DNA of 64,000 bases from Aeoliella mucimassa (GTDB lineage: Bacteria; Planctomycetota; Planctomycetia; Pirellulales; Lacipirellulaceae), in NCBI RefSeq assembly GCF_007748035.1, contig NZ_CP036278.1, forward strand, positions 1,922,001 to 1,986,000. Direction: 5' to 3'. Within the stretch, counting starts at the first letter, position 1. Every line of letters begins with the position of its first letter. This document shows, in pieces, positions 29,305-37,564 of the stretch. Made by a program: the position numbers and the translations under genes. Below the pieces are notes generated by a model. The model was not told the DNA's origin. It ran no database searches and saw only the letters and a list, made by a program, of their open reading frames with translations.

Positions 29305-30323
29305 TAGTAGCCTCCCGAACTGGAAGAGCCCGACGTGCTGCCAGAGCTGGTCGACGAACTGGTGCTGCTCGTGCCTTCGGTGAGCACCGCCAGGTCGGGA
29401 TCCACCGCATTCCAGATGCTCGGCAAGGCGACAGTCACCACGTAAGGGTTCGACTGCCGCTCTTCGAGTACGTCGCCTCGCACGTCGAGACGATTCTGTT
29501 GGAACCAGATTCGCATTTCCACGGCTACCGGTAGCTCGCCATCCATGAGTTCACTGTCCCAGGTATCGAGCAGGTCGATTCCATCAAAGTAGCGAAACTC
29601 CAGCCCGACCACTTCGGGGGCCAGCAGCTGTGGTTCGCCGACCAGATCGACGGTAGTGCCAACCTGATCGGCCCAGTTCAGTAGGTCGCGATTCGCTTCT
29701 TGTCGCACTAGGCCGGTCGTGAGGTCTTTTACCGAACGCGATTGGCTGATGCCGAGCGTCGCGACCCCTTGAGACAAAGCGTAACGCACCGTGGTAATGC
29801 CTGAGAGGGCCGAAGGGGCTACCAAATTGCCGGCGCTGTCGACTTCGTATTGCGACTGTTCGCGGAGCACGTCGATCTGCATCTCTTGCAAGGTGCCATA
29901 CAGCCCGAGGGGACGCCGCAGCACGACCTCGCCGGTGTCGCTCGAGCTGTCGTCGCTGCTCGAAGAGGAGCTACTGCTGCCGCTGCTGCTACCGCTACTA
30001 CTGCCGGTGCTGGCTCCCATGGCCGAGATGTCGTCGATCGAATCGACATCGAACTCCGCGGTCGATTCGGCCAACTCCATCGCGGTCGAGGTATCTTGCG
30101 GATCGTAAATCACTACGCGATGCAAGTCGCTGCGGATGAGCGAAACGACGCCATCCACCAGGCGAGCTTGTTCCACCTTCTGGCGGCTTTCCATCGCCCC
30201 GGCCGCTCCCATCACCAGGGCGCTGCCGATTAACACCACCAGCACGGCCGACAAACCGAGCGCCAGGATTAACTCGATGAGCGTAAAACCACCGCGGACG
30301 TTAGCACTTGGCTGGTATCGCAT
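29304..30323 (-). CDS. gspJ: minor pseudopilin GspJ
   Basis: 339 residues with a type IV prepilin leader, GGFTLIELILALGLSAVLVVL, including the Glu at +5 after cleavage. The body reads as a pseudopilin globular domain (QARLVDGVVSLIRSDLHRVVIYDP; VVGLEFRYFDGIDLLDTWDS; LPVAVEMRIWF). Two poly-Ser stretches stand out: an insertion near residues 110-130 (SSGSSSGSSSSSSSSDD) and the C-terminus (SSTSSSTSSGSTSGSSSS). Such tracts are not part of classical GspJ, so they may be flexible or surface-exposed additions. It follows gspI with two bases between them. Confidence 0.85.
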   Translation of the reverse strand: MRYQPSANVRGGFTLIELILALGLSAVLVVLIGSALVMGAAGAMESRQKVEQARLVDGVVSLIRSDLHRVVIYDPQDTSTAMELAESTAEFDVDSIDDISAMGASTGSSSGSSSGSSSSSSSSDDSSSDTGEVVLRRPLGLYGTLQEMQIDVLREQSQYEVDSAGNLVAPSALSGITTVRYALSQGVATLGISQSRSVKDLTTGLVRQEANRDLLNWADQVGTTVDLVGEPQLLAPEVVGLEFRYFDGIDLLDTWDSELMDGELPVAVEMRIWFQQNRLDVRGDVLEERQSNPYVVTVALPSIWNAVDPDLAVLTEGTSSTSSSTSSGSTSGSSSSGGY

Positions 30324-30325
30324 CG

Positions 30326-30817
30326 CTATTCCTCCTCCGTTTCCGTGGAGGTCGAGCTCGACGACGCGCTGGTCGCAGCGGCCGACTCCATGAGGGCCAG
30401 CTCTTCCTTAAACGCGGGACTTTGGAACCAGCGAACCAATTCGCAGGCGGGCTGATTGAAGTCGGCGTCGCGACTCACATACACGCGCACTTGCAGCAGC
30501 ATATCGATCGAGCCCGCATCGGTGTTCACTGGTTCGACAACTACTTGGGTGTACCAGGCTGCCAACGCCTCGTCGGCGTTGAGTTGAATGGGGCCAAGAT
30601 TTTCGGGCTCGAGCGCGCCGCATTTGATTTGATCGATGATCGACTGGGCGACCATGCGTGCTTCCAGGCGATCCGATGCGTTGTTTGCATTGTCGAACGA
30701 AGTTTCGACCAGCTTGCTGATCATCGTCAGCGAGATCGCCAGAATCGCGAGGGCGAGGATCACCTCGATCAGCGTGAAACCATTGCTCGTAGAGGGGGAA
30801 CGTTGATGCATGCTCAT
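30326..30817 (-). CDS. gspI: minor pseudopilin GspI
   Basis: 163 residues from MSMHQRSPSTSN; this start overlaps the upstream stop by four bases. The leader NGFTLIEVILALAILAISLTMI is a clean prepilin-type cleavage and pilin helix. The body (ASDRLEARMVAQSIIDQIKCG) has the conserved ARxxAxxxxxxxxxG pattern of GspI/PulI. It ends in a Ser/Thr/Glu tail (ATSASSSSTSTETEEE) like that of GspJ. GspI starts the tip complex with GspJ and GspK. Confidence 0.85.
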   Translation of the reverse strand: MSMHQRSPSTSNGFTLIEVILALAILAISLTMISKLVETSFDNANNASDRLEARMVAQSIIDQIKCGALEPENLGPIQLNADEALAAWYTQVVVEPVNTDAGSIDMLLQVRVYVSRDADFNQPACELVRWFQSPAFKEELALMESAAATSASSSSTSTETEEE

Positions 30818-31422
30818 AGCTCCCCAGGTGACAAGATGTTGGATTCTTCCACGGTGCAAGTCAGTCCGCGAAGCGCGAGCTGCGTCTGCTTGCCGGAATC
30901 CGAAGCGAACACCACCACCGCATCGTACGAGGTGCCGTCGGGGCTGAACACCACCGGCGACGACCAGGTGCCTTCTTCTTGCACGCCGTTCAGGGCAACC
31001 GCACCCACCGTTTTGCTAGGGCAAGCCGTGACAGAAACAAACTTCACGCCTTCGGGCAATTCCTTTGTACCAAAGGCATCGTCGTTCCCACTGGCGTTAC
31101 CTGTTCCATCGACGTCGCTGGCTACAACGCCGGTTCCTGCTGCCTGAGCATCTGCCGGTTGTACGTTACCGACTTTGGTCAGGCGAAACTCACGGCCTCC
31201 CAACATGCAGGTAAAGGCAATGCGGTCGCCCCCTTCCACCGACTCGCGACGAGCGTCGCTCCAGGCGGTTCGCACCTGGCTGACACCCTTAGTCATTTTT
31301 GATCGCAGTAGCGAACCTTGTAAGGCAATCACTGCGAACCCGGAGATAATGACCAACAACGCCATGACGAGCAAAAGCTCGATGAGCGTAAAACCGCGAC
31401 GTTGGTAGATCGGCGTGTTCAT
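30814..31422 (-). CDS. gspH: minor pseudopilin GspH
   Basis: 202 residues. The leader RRGFTLIELLLVMALLVIISGFAV is a prepilin cleavage site plus pilin helix. The region after it (LRSKMTKGVSQVRTAWSDARRESVEGGDRIAF) matches the GspH/FimT pattern of Arg/Ala-rich helix followed by a Gly-rich turn, and a beta-rich C-terminus ends with GKQTQLALRGLTCTVEES. It lies between gspG and gspI in the standard order. GspH connects the pseudopilus shaft to the tip. Confidence 0.85.
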   Translation of the reverse strand: MNTPIYQRRGFTLIELLLVMALLVIISGFAVIALQGSLLRSKMTKGVSQVRTAWSDARRESVEGGDRIAFTCMLGGREFRLTKVGNVQPADAQAAGTGVVASDVDGTGNASGNDDAFGTKELPEGVKFVSVTACPSKTVGAVALNGVQEEGTWSSPVVFSPDGTSYDAVVVFASDSGKQTQLALRGLTCTVEESNILSPGEL

Positions 31423-31507
31423 GGTCGAGGGCTATTCAAGGGCTAAGCCGCGAGCAGCGACCCGCGGCTTAGCCATAGTATTCAATAATTCGCACGGGCC
31501 AGCGGCA

Positions 31508-31933
31508 TTACCAGTTGCCGATGTCGTCGTCGGTGCCATCTTGGCGATCGGGACCGAGCGACCACAGATCGTACTTCTCGTTGTGCTTGCCGGGAGCCGC
31601 CAGACGATAGTCGTTGTTCCAGGGGTCTTTGTTGATTTCCTGGCCATCGAGATAAGGACCACCCCAATCCGAAGCGTTATCGCCGGAAGGTTGATTGATC
31701 AGGTCTTCTAGAGAGCTTGGATACTCTTTCATGTGCCATTCGTAGCGGTCCACAGCACCCTTCAGAATGCCGATTTCGCCCTTAGCGGCATCGACCAAGG
31801 CCTTTTCGCGGGTACCGCCAAAGATGGCGGTTGCCATGGCACCGAGTACCACCAAAATGGCCAGCACGAGCAACAGTTCAATAAGCGTGAAGCCTTCGCG
31901 ACGCGAGCGACGGCTAACTGTTTGGGAATGCAT
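31508..31933 (-). CDS. gspG: major pseudopilin GspG
   Basis: 141 residues with a CAGGAG ribosome-binding site. The leader REGFTLIELLLVLAILVVLGAMA is processed by a prepilin peptidase elsewhere. The short globular domain has the GspG hallmarks KGEIGILKGAVDRYEWHMKEYPSSLEDLINQP, then GGPYLDG and KDPWNNDYRLAAPG, and an Asp-rich end (GPDRQDGTDDDIGNW) equivalent to the calcium-binding loop. It is the shaft subunit of the pseudopilus. Here it is separated from gspF by an IS630 element, so it may now depend on its own promoter in the roughly 105-base leader. Confidence 0.92.
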   Translation of the reverse strand: MHSQTVSRRSRREGFTLIELLLVLAILVVLGAMATAIFGGTREKALVDAAKGEIGILKGAVDRYEWHMKEYPSSLEDLINQPSGDNASDWGGPYLDGQEINKDPWNNDYRLAAPGKHNEKYDLWSLGPDRQDGTDDDIGNW

Positions 31934-32041
31934 GACTCAATCTCCTGTTACAACTACACTTTGAGGCGGGCTGCTCGCCGTGGAGCGGGGGTTTGGAAGG
32001 GCTGAACTCGCAGGTTCGTAGCGAGCTTCGGTGCTCGCAAC

Positions 32042-32068
32042 TAGTACGTCTTTCCTGAAATCCATTCC
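32042..32068 (+). repeat. left terminal inverted repeat of the IS630 element
   Basis: Starts TAGTACGTCTTTCC. It aligns to the reverse complement of the right end with about 20 of 26 positions identical; the outermost nine bases are identical. Confidence 0.85.
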
Positions 32069-32086
32069 GCTGCTATATGCTGCGGA

Positions 32087-33186
32087 ATGAAAAAGCACAT
32101 TGTTTGCCTGGACCACCAGGCCCGTGGAGGTTTGGAGCAGCTAGCACGCTCAGGCGCCCGCGCGGCGCAAGTGGTGCGTCGCTGCCAGATATTATTGAAA
32201 TCGGACTCGGGATGCACCGACGAAGAGATCGCCGAGCATGTGGGCTGCACGACGCGCAACGTCCGAGCCGTCCGAAAGCGGTTCTGCGAAGAGGGCGTCC
32301 AGCGGGCGGTGTACGATGCGCCTCGCTCGGGCCGCCCCCCAGAGTTCACCAAGCGGCAGCAGCAACAGGTAATCGCCCTGGCGTGCAGCGAGCCGCCCGA
32401 GGGACGGGCTCGCTGGACGCTGGAATTGTTGTGCGAGCACGCGGTGAAGGAAGGCTTCGTCGATTCGCTCAGCGTGACGGAGGTCTCGCTGTGGCTCAAG
32501 GAACACGACCTGAAGCCGTGGCGAAAAAAACTTGGTGCGTGCCCAAGCTGAACGACGAGTTCTGTGAGCGGATGGAGGACGTCCTCGAGCAGTACGAGAA
32601 GCCGCTCGACCCGAACGAGCCGGTCGTCTGCCTCGACGAGCAGCCCTATCAGAGGGTCGACGACGCGCGGCCGCCCGAGCCCGCGGCACCCGGCAAGATC
32701 GCGAAGCAGGACTACGAGTACCGCCGCTGCGGAACCTGCAGCGTGTTCGTGGCGGTCGAGCCGAAGGCGGGCAAGCGATTCGTTCAGGCCAAGCGTCACC
32801 GCAAGCGAGCCGACTTCGCCCGGTTCGTCCGCGACCTCTTGAAGCGCTATCCCGACGCAGAGCGGGTTCATCTGGTGATGGACAACCTCAACACGCACAA
32901 CGAGAAGTCGTTGATCGAAACCTTTGGCGAGGAGGCGGCTCGGCCAATGCTGGAGCGGATTGTGTGGCATTTTACCCCCAAGCATGCCAGTTGGCTCAAC
33001 ATGGCCGAGATCGAAATCTCGGCCATACAGCGACAATGCCTGGGACGTCGGTTGGCTTCGCTCGACAAGGTTCAAAGCGAACTCTCCCACTGTTCACGCG
33101 ACCGCAATCGGAAGAAAATCAAAATCAATTGGACCTTCCATCGAAAAGACGCCAAACGCGTCTTCCCTGAACTCTATAGGAAATGA
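32087..33186 (+). CDS. IS630 transposase, made by -1 frameshift
   Basis: The first frame (32087 to a stop at 32551, 154 residues) encodes an HTH domain: CTDEEIAEHVGCTTRNVRAVRKRF, then WTLELLCEHAVKE and VSLWLKEHDLKPWRKK. The second frame (continuing to 33186) encodes the DDE catalytic domain: VVCLDEQPYQR (first Asp), VHLVMDNLNTHN (second Asp) and HASWLNMAEIEISAIQRQ (Glu). The frames join at CGA-AAA-AAA (32522-32530), an A_AAA_AAA slippery heptamer in the correct phase for a -1 shift, as in other IS630 members. The fused protein is about 366 residues. The stop codon lies in the right inverted repeat. Confidence 0.9.
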
Positions 33187-33205
33187 CTTCCGGGACGACG
33201 TACTA
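33179..33205 (-). repeat. right terminal inverted repeat of the IS630 element
   Basis: Ends GGGACGACGTACTA on the plus strand and includes the transposase stop codon. It is the partner of the repeat at 32042-32068. Confidence 0.85.
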
Positions 33206-33230
33206 GGCTCCAAGCCCAAGTAAAACATCA

Positions 33231-34442
33231 CTACATCGCAGTATTCATCTTAAGCACTGGCAGCAGCAAGGCCATCACCACCATTAATACCACAATGGCT
33301 AGCAGTACCAGCAACAAAGGTTCGAGCAACCGGACCGCGAGGTCCAGCTTACGCCAGGTTGTCTTCTCTTGTGTTTCCGCTATTTGAGTTAACACCGTTT
33401 CGAGGCTATTGGACTGCTCGGCAACGGCAATCATTTCCACAACATTCCGGGGGAAGTGTCCGCTGGCCCCTAAAGGCTCGGCCAAACTCTCGCCCGACGA
33501 GATGTTTTCGGCTGCATGGTTTACGGCTTCCATCAGCACTTTGTTGCCGGTGGAGTCGGAAGCAATTTCGAGCGACCGCACGATCGGCACACCACCATGC
33601 AGCAGAGTACCCAGCACGCGACAGAACCGGGCGACCGCCAGGCTCAGGTAAATGTCGCCCGCCATGGGGACTTTGAGCCGCAGTTTATCGAGGCTCATCC
33701 GCCCTTCCGGCGTCTCCAGGTATTTTTTGATCAAGAAATACAACGCAACGAAGGCGACCAGGATGTAAATGCCATAGTTCACCATGAAATCGCTGATCCA
33801 TAGCAACCAGGTGGTCATTAGCGGCAACTGGCCCTGCTCCTTGAGGGTCGCAAACATCTTTTCGAAGTTCGGCACCACGAACACCATCAAACCGGTCACG
33901 ATACCGGTGCCGATTACCGAGAGCATCATCGGGTAAGCCAGGGCACCCACCACGCGGCTTTGTAGTTCGCCTTGCTGTTCGGCAAACGCAGCGACGCGTT
34001 CGAGGGCATCCTCCAGGAAGCCACCCTCGCCGCCGGCTCGCACGATGCTGACCGACAATTCGTCGAAGGTCTTCGGATTGTGGCCCATGGCGTCCGACAG
34101 GTTCGCACCATCTTCGACCCGCGATCGCACATCTTCGAGTACCGCGCGCAGTTTTTCGTTGGACGATTGCTCGCTGATCACTTGCAACGAGCGGAGCAGG
34201 GGGACACCGCTCCGCAACAGCGCAGCCAGTTGCGAATAAACCGGCACCACAATGCGGACCGGCACCTTGATCGTTGCGGTGCCTGCCGCGTTCTCCAGCG
34301 ACTTCTTGTCGGCGGTGACTTTGACCGGAAACAAGTCTCGCCCAGCCAGTTGGGCGAGTGCTTCGCGCTCGCTGCCCGCTACCAGCGTGCCTTCGACACG
34401 TTGGCCAGTGAGGTTTCGGGCGATATAGGCAAAGTCGGGCAT
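33231..34442 (-). CDS. gspF: type II secretion inner-membrane platform protein GspF
   Basis: 403 residues, the usual GspF length. Two repeated GspF domains are visible: VYSQLAALLRSGVPLLRSLQVI at about 65 and VARFCRVLGTLLHGGVPIVRSLEIA at about 275. There are three membrane segments (MMLSVIGTGIVTGLMVFVVP, MVNYGIYILVAFVALYFLI, LLEPLLLVLLAIVVLMVVMALLLPV). The N-terminus FAYIARNLTGQRVEGTL is family-typical. GspF is the core of the platform contacting GspE and GspL. It follows gspE and precedes the IS element. Confidence 0.95.
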   Translation of the reverse strand: MPDFAYIARNLTGQRVEGTLVAGSEREALAQLAGRDLFPVKVTADKKSLENAAGTATIKVPVRIVVPVYSQLAALLRSGVPLLRSLQVISEQSSNEKLRAVLEDVRSRVEDGANLSDAMGHNPKTFDELSVSIVRAGGEGGFLEDALERVAAFAEQQGELQSRVVGALAYPMMLSVIGTGIVTGLMVFVVPNFEKMFATLKEQGQLPLMTTWLLWISDFMVNYGIYILVAFVALYFLIKKYLETPEGRMSLDKLRLKVPMAGDIYLSLAVARFCRVLGTLLHGGVPIVRSLEIASDSTGNKVLMEAVNHAAENISSGESLAEPLGASGHFPRNVVEMIAVAEQSNSLETVLTQIAETQEKTTWRKLDLAVRLLEPLLLVLLAIVVLMVVMALLLPVLKMNTAM

Positions 34443-34596
34443 GGAGGATTGGCGAGGCGAAGGATCAACTAAATAGGACGGCTAGCGTCGACGAACTTGT
34501 TCAAAAAAACTGGCAGTGACTTTGGGAGGAATCGAGGGCGACTGTCTGGTTTGTGCGAAACCGCTTACCAGCCAGCGGCCTAGCACCGCGGCGATT

Positions 34597-36294
34597 CTAA
34601 ACCACATCTCCTTTGGTGACACGCAATACTTCGTCGACGGTCGTAATGCCGGCGATGGCTTTCTTCCAGGCATCTTGTCGCAGGGTGAGCATGCCATCTT
34701 TGAGCGCTGCCTGACGGATGTCCCAGCTACTCGCCCGATCGTGGGCAAGCTGGCGGACCGAGTCGGTCGTGGTGCAGAGCTCGAAAACACCTTGCCGGCC
34801 CGCGAAGCCAATTTCGCGACATCGCCGGCAGCCCGCAGGGGCATACAGCAGCCCGCCGGCTTCCTGGAACTCGTCCCAGGGGAAATCACTAGGCAGGTCA
34901 TCGCGGTCGGGCTTGTAGGCTTTCTTGCATTCCTGGCAGAGTCTGCGAACCAGTCGCTGGGCCATGACCGCTTCGATGGTACTAGCTACCAGGAACGGCT
35001 CGATGCCCATATCGACCAACCGAGTGTAAGCACTGGGGGCATCGTTGGTGTGCAGGGTACTAAACACCAAGTGACCCGTGAGGGCCGCCTGAATGGCATT
35101 TTCGGCGGTTTCGTGATCGCGGATTTCGCCCACCAGCACCACATCGGGGTCATGACGCAAAATCGACCGCAGCGATGCTGCAAACGTCAAACCAATCTTT
35201 GGATGCACCTGGATCTGATTGATGCCTTCGAGCTGGTATTCTACCGGGTCTTCGGTAGTGATGATCTTGGTGTCTTCGCTTTTGATCTCGATCAGTGAGC
35301 TGTAGAGAGTGGTTGTTTTACCCGAACCGGTTGGCCCAGTCACCAGCACGATGCCATGCGGCATGCGAATGAAGTTGCCAAACTTGTTGTGTAGCTCATC
35401 GCCCATGCCGAGCTTGAGCAGCGAGAACTCCATCGATCCCTTGTCGAGCAGACGCATGACGATGCTCTCGCCATGGATCATGGGGATCACACTCACACGC
35501 ACGTCGACCTCGCGGCCGGAGACTCGCAGCTTGATGCGGCCGTCCTGCGGCAGTCGTTTTTCGGCGATGTTGAGCCGAGCCATAATTTTCAAACGGCTGA
35601 CAATCGCCGCGTGAAAATGGTTGATTTCCGGTGGCACCGGTTGGGCGTGGAGGATACCGTCGATACGGTAGCGAATCTTGATGCCGGAGCCTTGCGACTC
35701 GATGTGCACGTCGCTCGCTCGCGTCTCGACGGCTTCGAGCAGAATCTCGTTCACCAGTCGCACCACCGAGGCTTCTTGCGCTTCTTCGGCAAGCTCGGCC
35801 GCGTCGGCATCGATGTCTTCGAGTAGTTGGATCTCGTCCTGGCGGGCGGCGAGCAGGCCTTCGACCGTTTCGCTACCAACGCCTAAGTGATTCTTAATGC
35901 GCTCAGCAATCTGCCGACGTTCGGCCAGCACCGGTTCGATGTGCTTGCCGGTTTGGTTGGCCAGTTCGTCGAGAGCGTAGAGATCGAACGGGTTGCTCGT
36001 GGCAACCACGATCGAGCCATTCTCGCGGCGCACCGGGAAGAGGTCGTAGCGGTGGATCAGCCGCTGGGGGAATTCGTTTAGCAGACTCAGGTCGACCTCG
36101 GTGTGCTCCAAGTCGACCACGTCGACACCAATCGCGTCGCCGAGGGCTTCGAGTACTTCGTCCTCACGCACCCAGCCGCGGTCCACTGCGGCCATCTCCA
36201 AACGGATCGGCGCCCCATTGGCCGAGTCACGCAGTTCCGTCACCTGATCGGCGGTGAGCAAACCACGTTCGATGAGTAGCGCGCCAGTTTCCAC
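34597..36294 (-). CDS. gspE: type II secretion ATPase GspE
   Basis: 565 residues from a GTG start. The N-terminal GspEII/MshEN-like domain (LLIERGLLTADQVTELRD) is followed by ASDVHIE and RYRIDGILH, Walker A GPTGSGKTTTLYSSL near 318-332, the Asp box, and VVLVGEIRDHETAENAIQAALTGHLVFSTLHTN with Walker B and His box. The C-terminal zinc finger is complete, with four Cys: CQECKKAY and CRRCREIGF. This cytoplasmic hexameric ATPase powers pseudopilus assembly. It is the first gene of the locus and its promoter should lie in the 270-base upstream gap. A PilB role is possible, but the gene neighbours support GspE. Confidence 0.94.
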   Translation of the reverse strand: METGALLIERGLLTADQVTELRDSANGAPIRLEMAAVDRGWVREDEVLEALGDAIGVDVVDLEHTEVDLSLLNEFPQRLIHRYDLFPVRRENGSIVVATSNPFDLYALDELANQTGKHIEPVLAERRQIAERIKNHLGVGSETVEGLLAARQDEIQLLEDIDADAAELAEEAQEASVVRLVNEILLEAVETRASDVHIESQGSGIKIRYRIDGILHAQPVPPEINHFHAAIVSRLKIMARLNIAEKRLPQDGRIKLRVSGREVDVRVSVIPMIHGESIVMRLLDKGSMEFSLLKLGMGDELHNKFGNFIRMPHGIVLVTGPTGSGKTTTLYSSLIEIKSEDTKIITTEDPVEYQLEGINQIQVHPKIGLTFAASLRSILRHDPDVVLVGEIRDHETAENAIQAALTGHLVFSTLHTNDAPSAYTRLVDMGIEPFLVASTIEAVMAQRLVRRLCQECKKAYKPDRDDLPSDFPWDEFQEAGGLLYAPAGCRRCREIGFAGRQGVFELCTTTDSVRQLAHDRASSWDIRQAALKDGMLTLRQDAWKKAIAGITTVDEVLRVTKGDVV

Positions 36295-36564
36295 GGAAAG
36301 CCGCCAATTCCAAATAGAGGGAGGGGGACAGGAATGCGCTGGAGAGGGGGAATCGCCGCGCCGGGGGGAAGGGGAGGATCGAGGGGTGTTGGTCTGCTGC
36401 CCAACCGCCGGATGGGGTGGGGCTTATTCTCGTTGCGGGAACTCTGCCAGCGAAATCTAATCGAGTTCTCTATTATGAACAACCGAGCTCCTTGCCGCAA
36501 ATCATTACGACAAGGAGCTTTCGGTCATTTCTTCAGCCAGTCACATGCGGTAAATCAAGGGGTT

Positions 36565-37287
36565 TTAGCCCTGAGGACCACCACGTTGGCCGCGTTGGCC
36601 ACGCTGACCCTGCTGACCACGTTGGCCAGGGCCACCGAAGGCGTTCGACATTTCGAAGGCTTCGCCAGTCATCTCTTCCAGCTTTTCCTGTTGAGCAGGA
36701 GTCAACACGCTGAGAATCTCTTTTTGAGCTTCTTTGCGGAGCTCAGCAATCTTCTCTTGCAGTTCGGCTTGAACCTCTTGGGCCTTCTCGCGAAGTTCCA
36801 CTTGTTGCTCTTCGGTGATGCCGAGTTCTTCAGCCAGCGAACCGGTCAAACCACCCTGCAAACCACGGCTCAGCTGTTGCTGGACGTTGATTTGCTTCAG
36901 GCGATCCATTTGATGGGGAAGCAGGATCTCGCCCATGCGATCTTCGATGTCCGACTGCAGGCTCTGCATGTCTTCTTGCATCGATTCCATACGGTCACGG
37001 CGTTCTTCCGGCGAAAGATCACGCATGTCCTGGAACATCGAACGCATTTCGTCGCGGATTTCCTGACCCATGGCCTGGATATCGTCCATTTGATCGTCGG
37101 TGATTTCCAGCTCGTTGCGGACATCTTCCGACATCAGCAGACCGTTCAGGCCACCGCCGCCGCCGCCCATCATACCGCCGAAGCCACCTTGGCCACGACC
37201 ACCACGTCCGCCAGGTTGTGCCAGAGCCGGGGCTGCGCAAACAGCAAATACAGCCACCATCCAGAAACTCAAACGTACCAATGACAT
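36565..37287 (-). CDS. exported Spy/CpxP-like Gly- and Gln-rich protein
   Basis: 240 residues from MSLVRLSFW; GGAG lies nine bases upstream and two further in-frame ATGs were rejected. A signal peptide ends near PALAQPG. A Gly/Arg-rich stretch (GGRGGRGQGGFGGMMGGGGGG) precedes a helical domain with repeated LTxxQ-style motifs (VRNELEITDDQMDDIQAM; LSPEERRDRMESMQEDM; LGITEEQQVELREKA; LTPAQQEKLEEM). This resembles the Spy/CpxP periplasmic chaperone group but is not a clear ortholog. The C-terminus is QRGQQGQRGQRG. It lies upstream of gspE on the same strand with 270 bases between; a 9-bp hairpin (AGCTCCTTG/CAAGGAGCT, 36486-36519) follows it without a T run. Confidence 0.75.
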   Translation of the reverse strand: MSLVRLSFWMVAVFAVCAAPALAQPGGRGGRGQGGFGGMMGGGGGGLNGLLMSEDVRNELEITDDQMDDIQAMGQEIRDEMRSMFQDMRDLSPEERRDRMESMQEDMQSLQSDIEDRMGEILLPHQMDRLKQINVQQQLSRGLQGGLTGSLAEELGITEEQQVELREKAQEVQAELQEKIAELRKEAQKEILSVLTPAQQEKLEEMTGEAFEMSNAFGGPGQRGQQGQRGQRGQRGGPQG

Positions 37288-37564
37288 TGCCATATACTCC
37301 ATAAAAACAAGGGTGAAATCCAAACGCTACCGCCATCGGGTGGAGCGGTTTTCAGCCGAACAGGCTAAGTTGAGTCTTGCCATCTCCAAGAGACTGGAAA
37401 CCAAGGCCTAACAGTTTTAACCCCCACGGAACCAAAGTGTTTCGAGCTTTTCAGGCAAATTATTCATCCCCTAAGCACTCTCGACCGAACGACTATTGCG
37501 AAACCCGGGCACTAGGCGTAAGTTGCTTTGGTCAAACGCTTTAACGCCTGTTGGGGGTTCTCTC

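Larger units (their letters stand above)
32042..33205 (+). mobile_element. IS630-family insertion sequence
   Basis: A 1.16-kb element lies between gspG and gspF. Its ends are imperfect inverted repeats of about 27 bases starting TAGTACGTC (left) and ending GACGTACTA (right), each bordered by the TA expected as the IS630/Tc1 target duplication. It carries one transposase split over two frames. All three catalytic acidic residues are present and no internal stop besides the frameshift is visible, so it looks recently active. It is oriented opposite to the secretion operon it splits. Confidence 0.92.
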
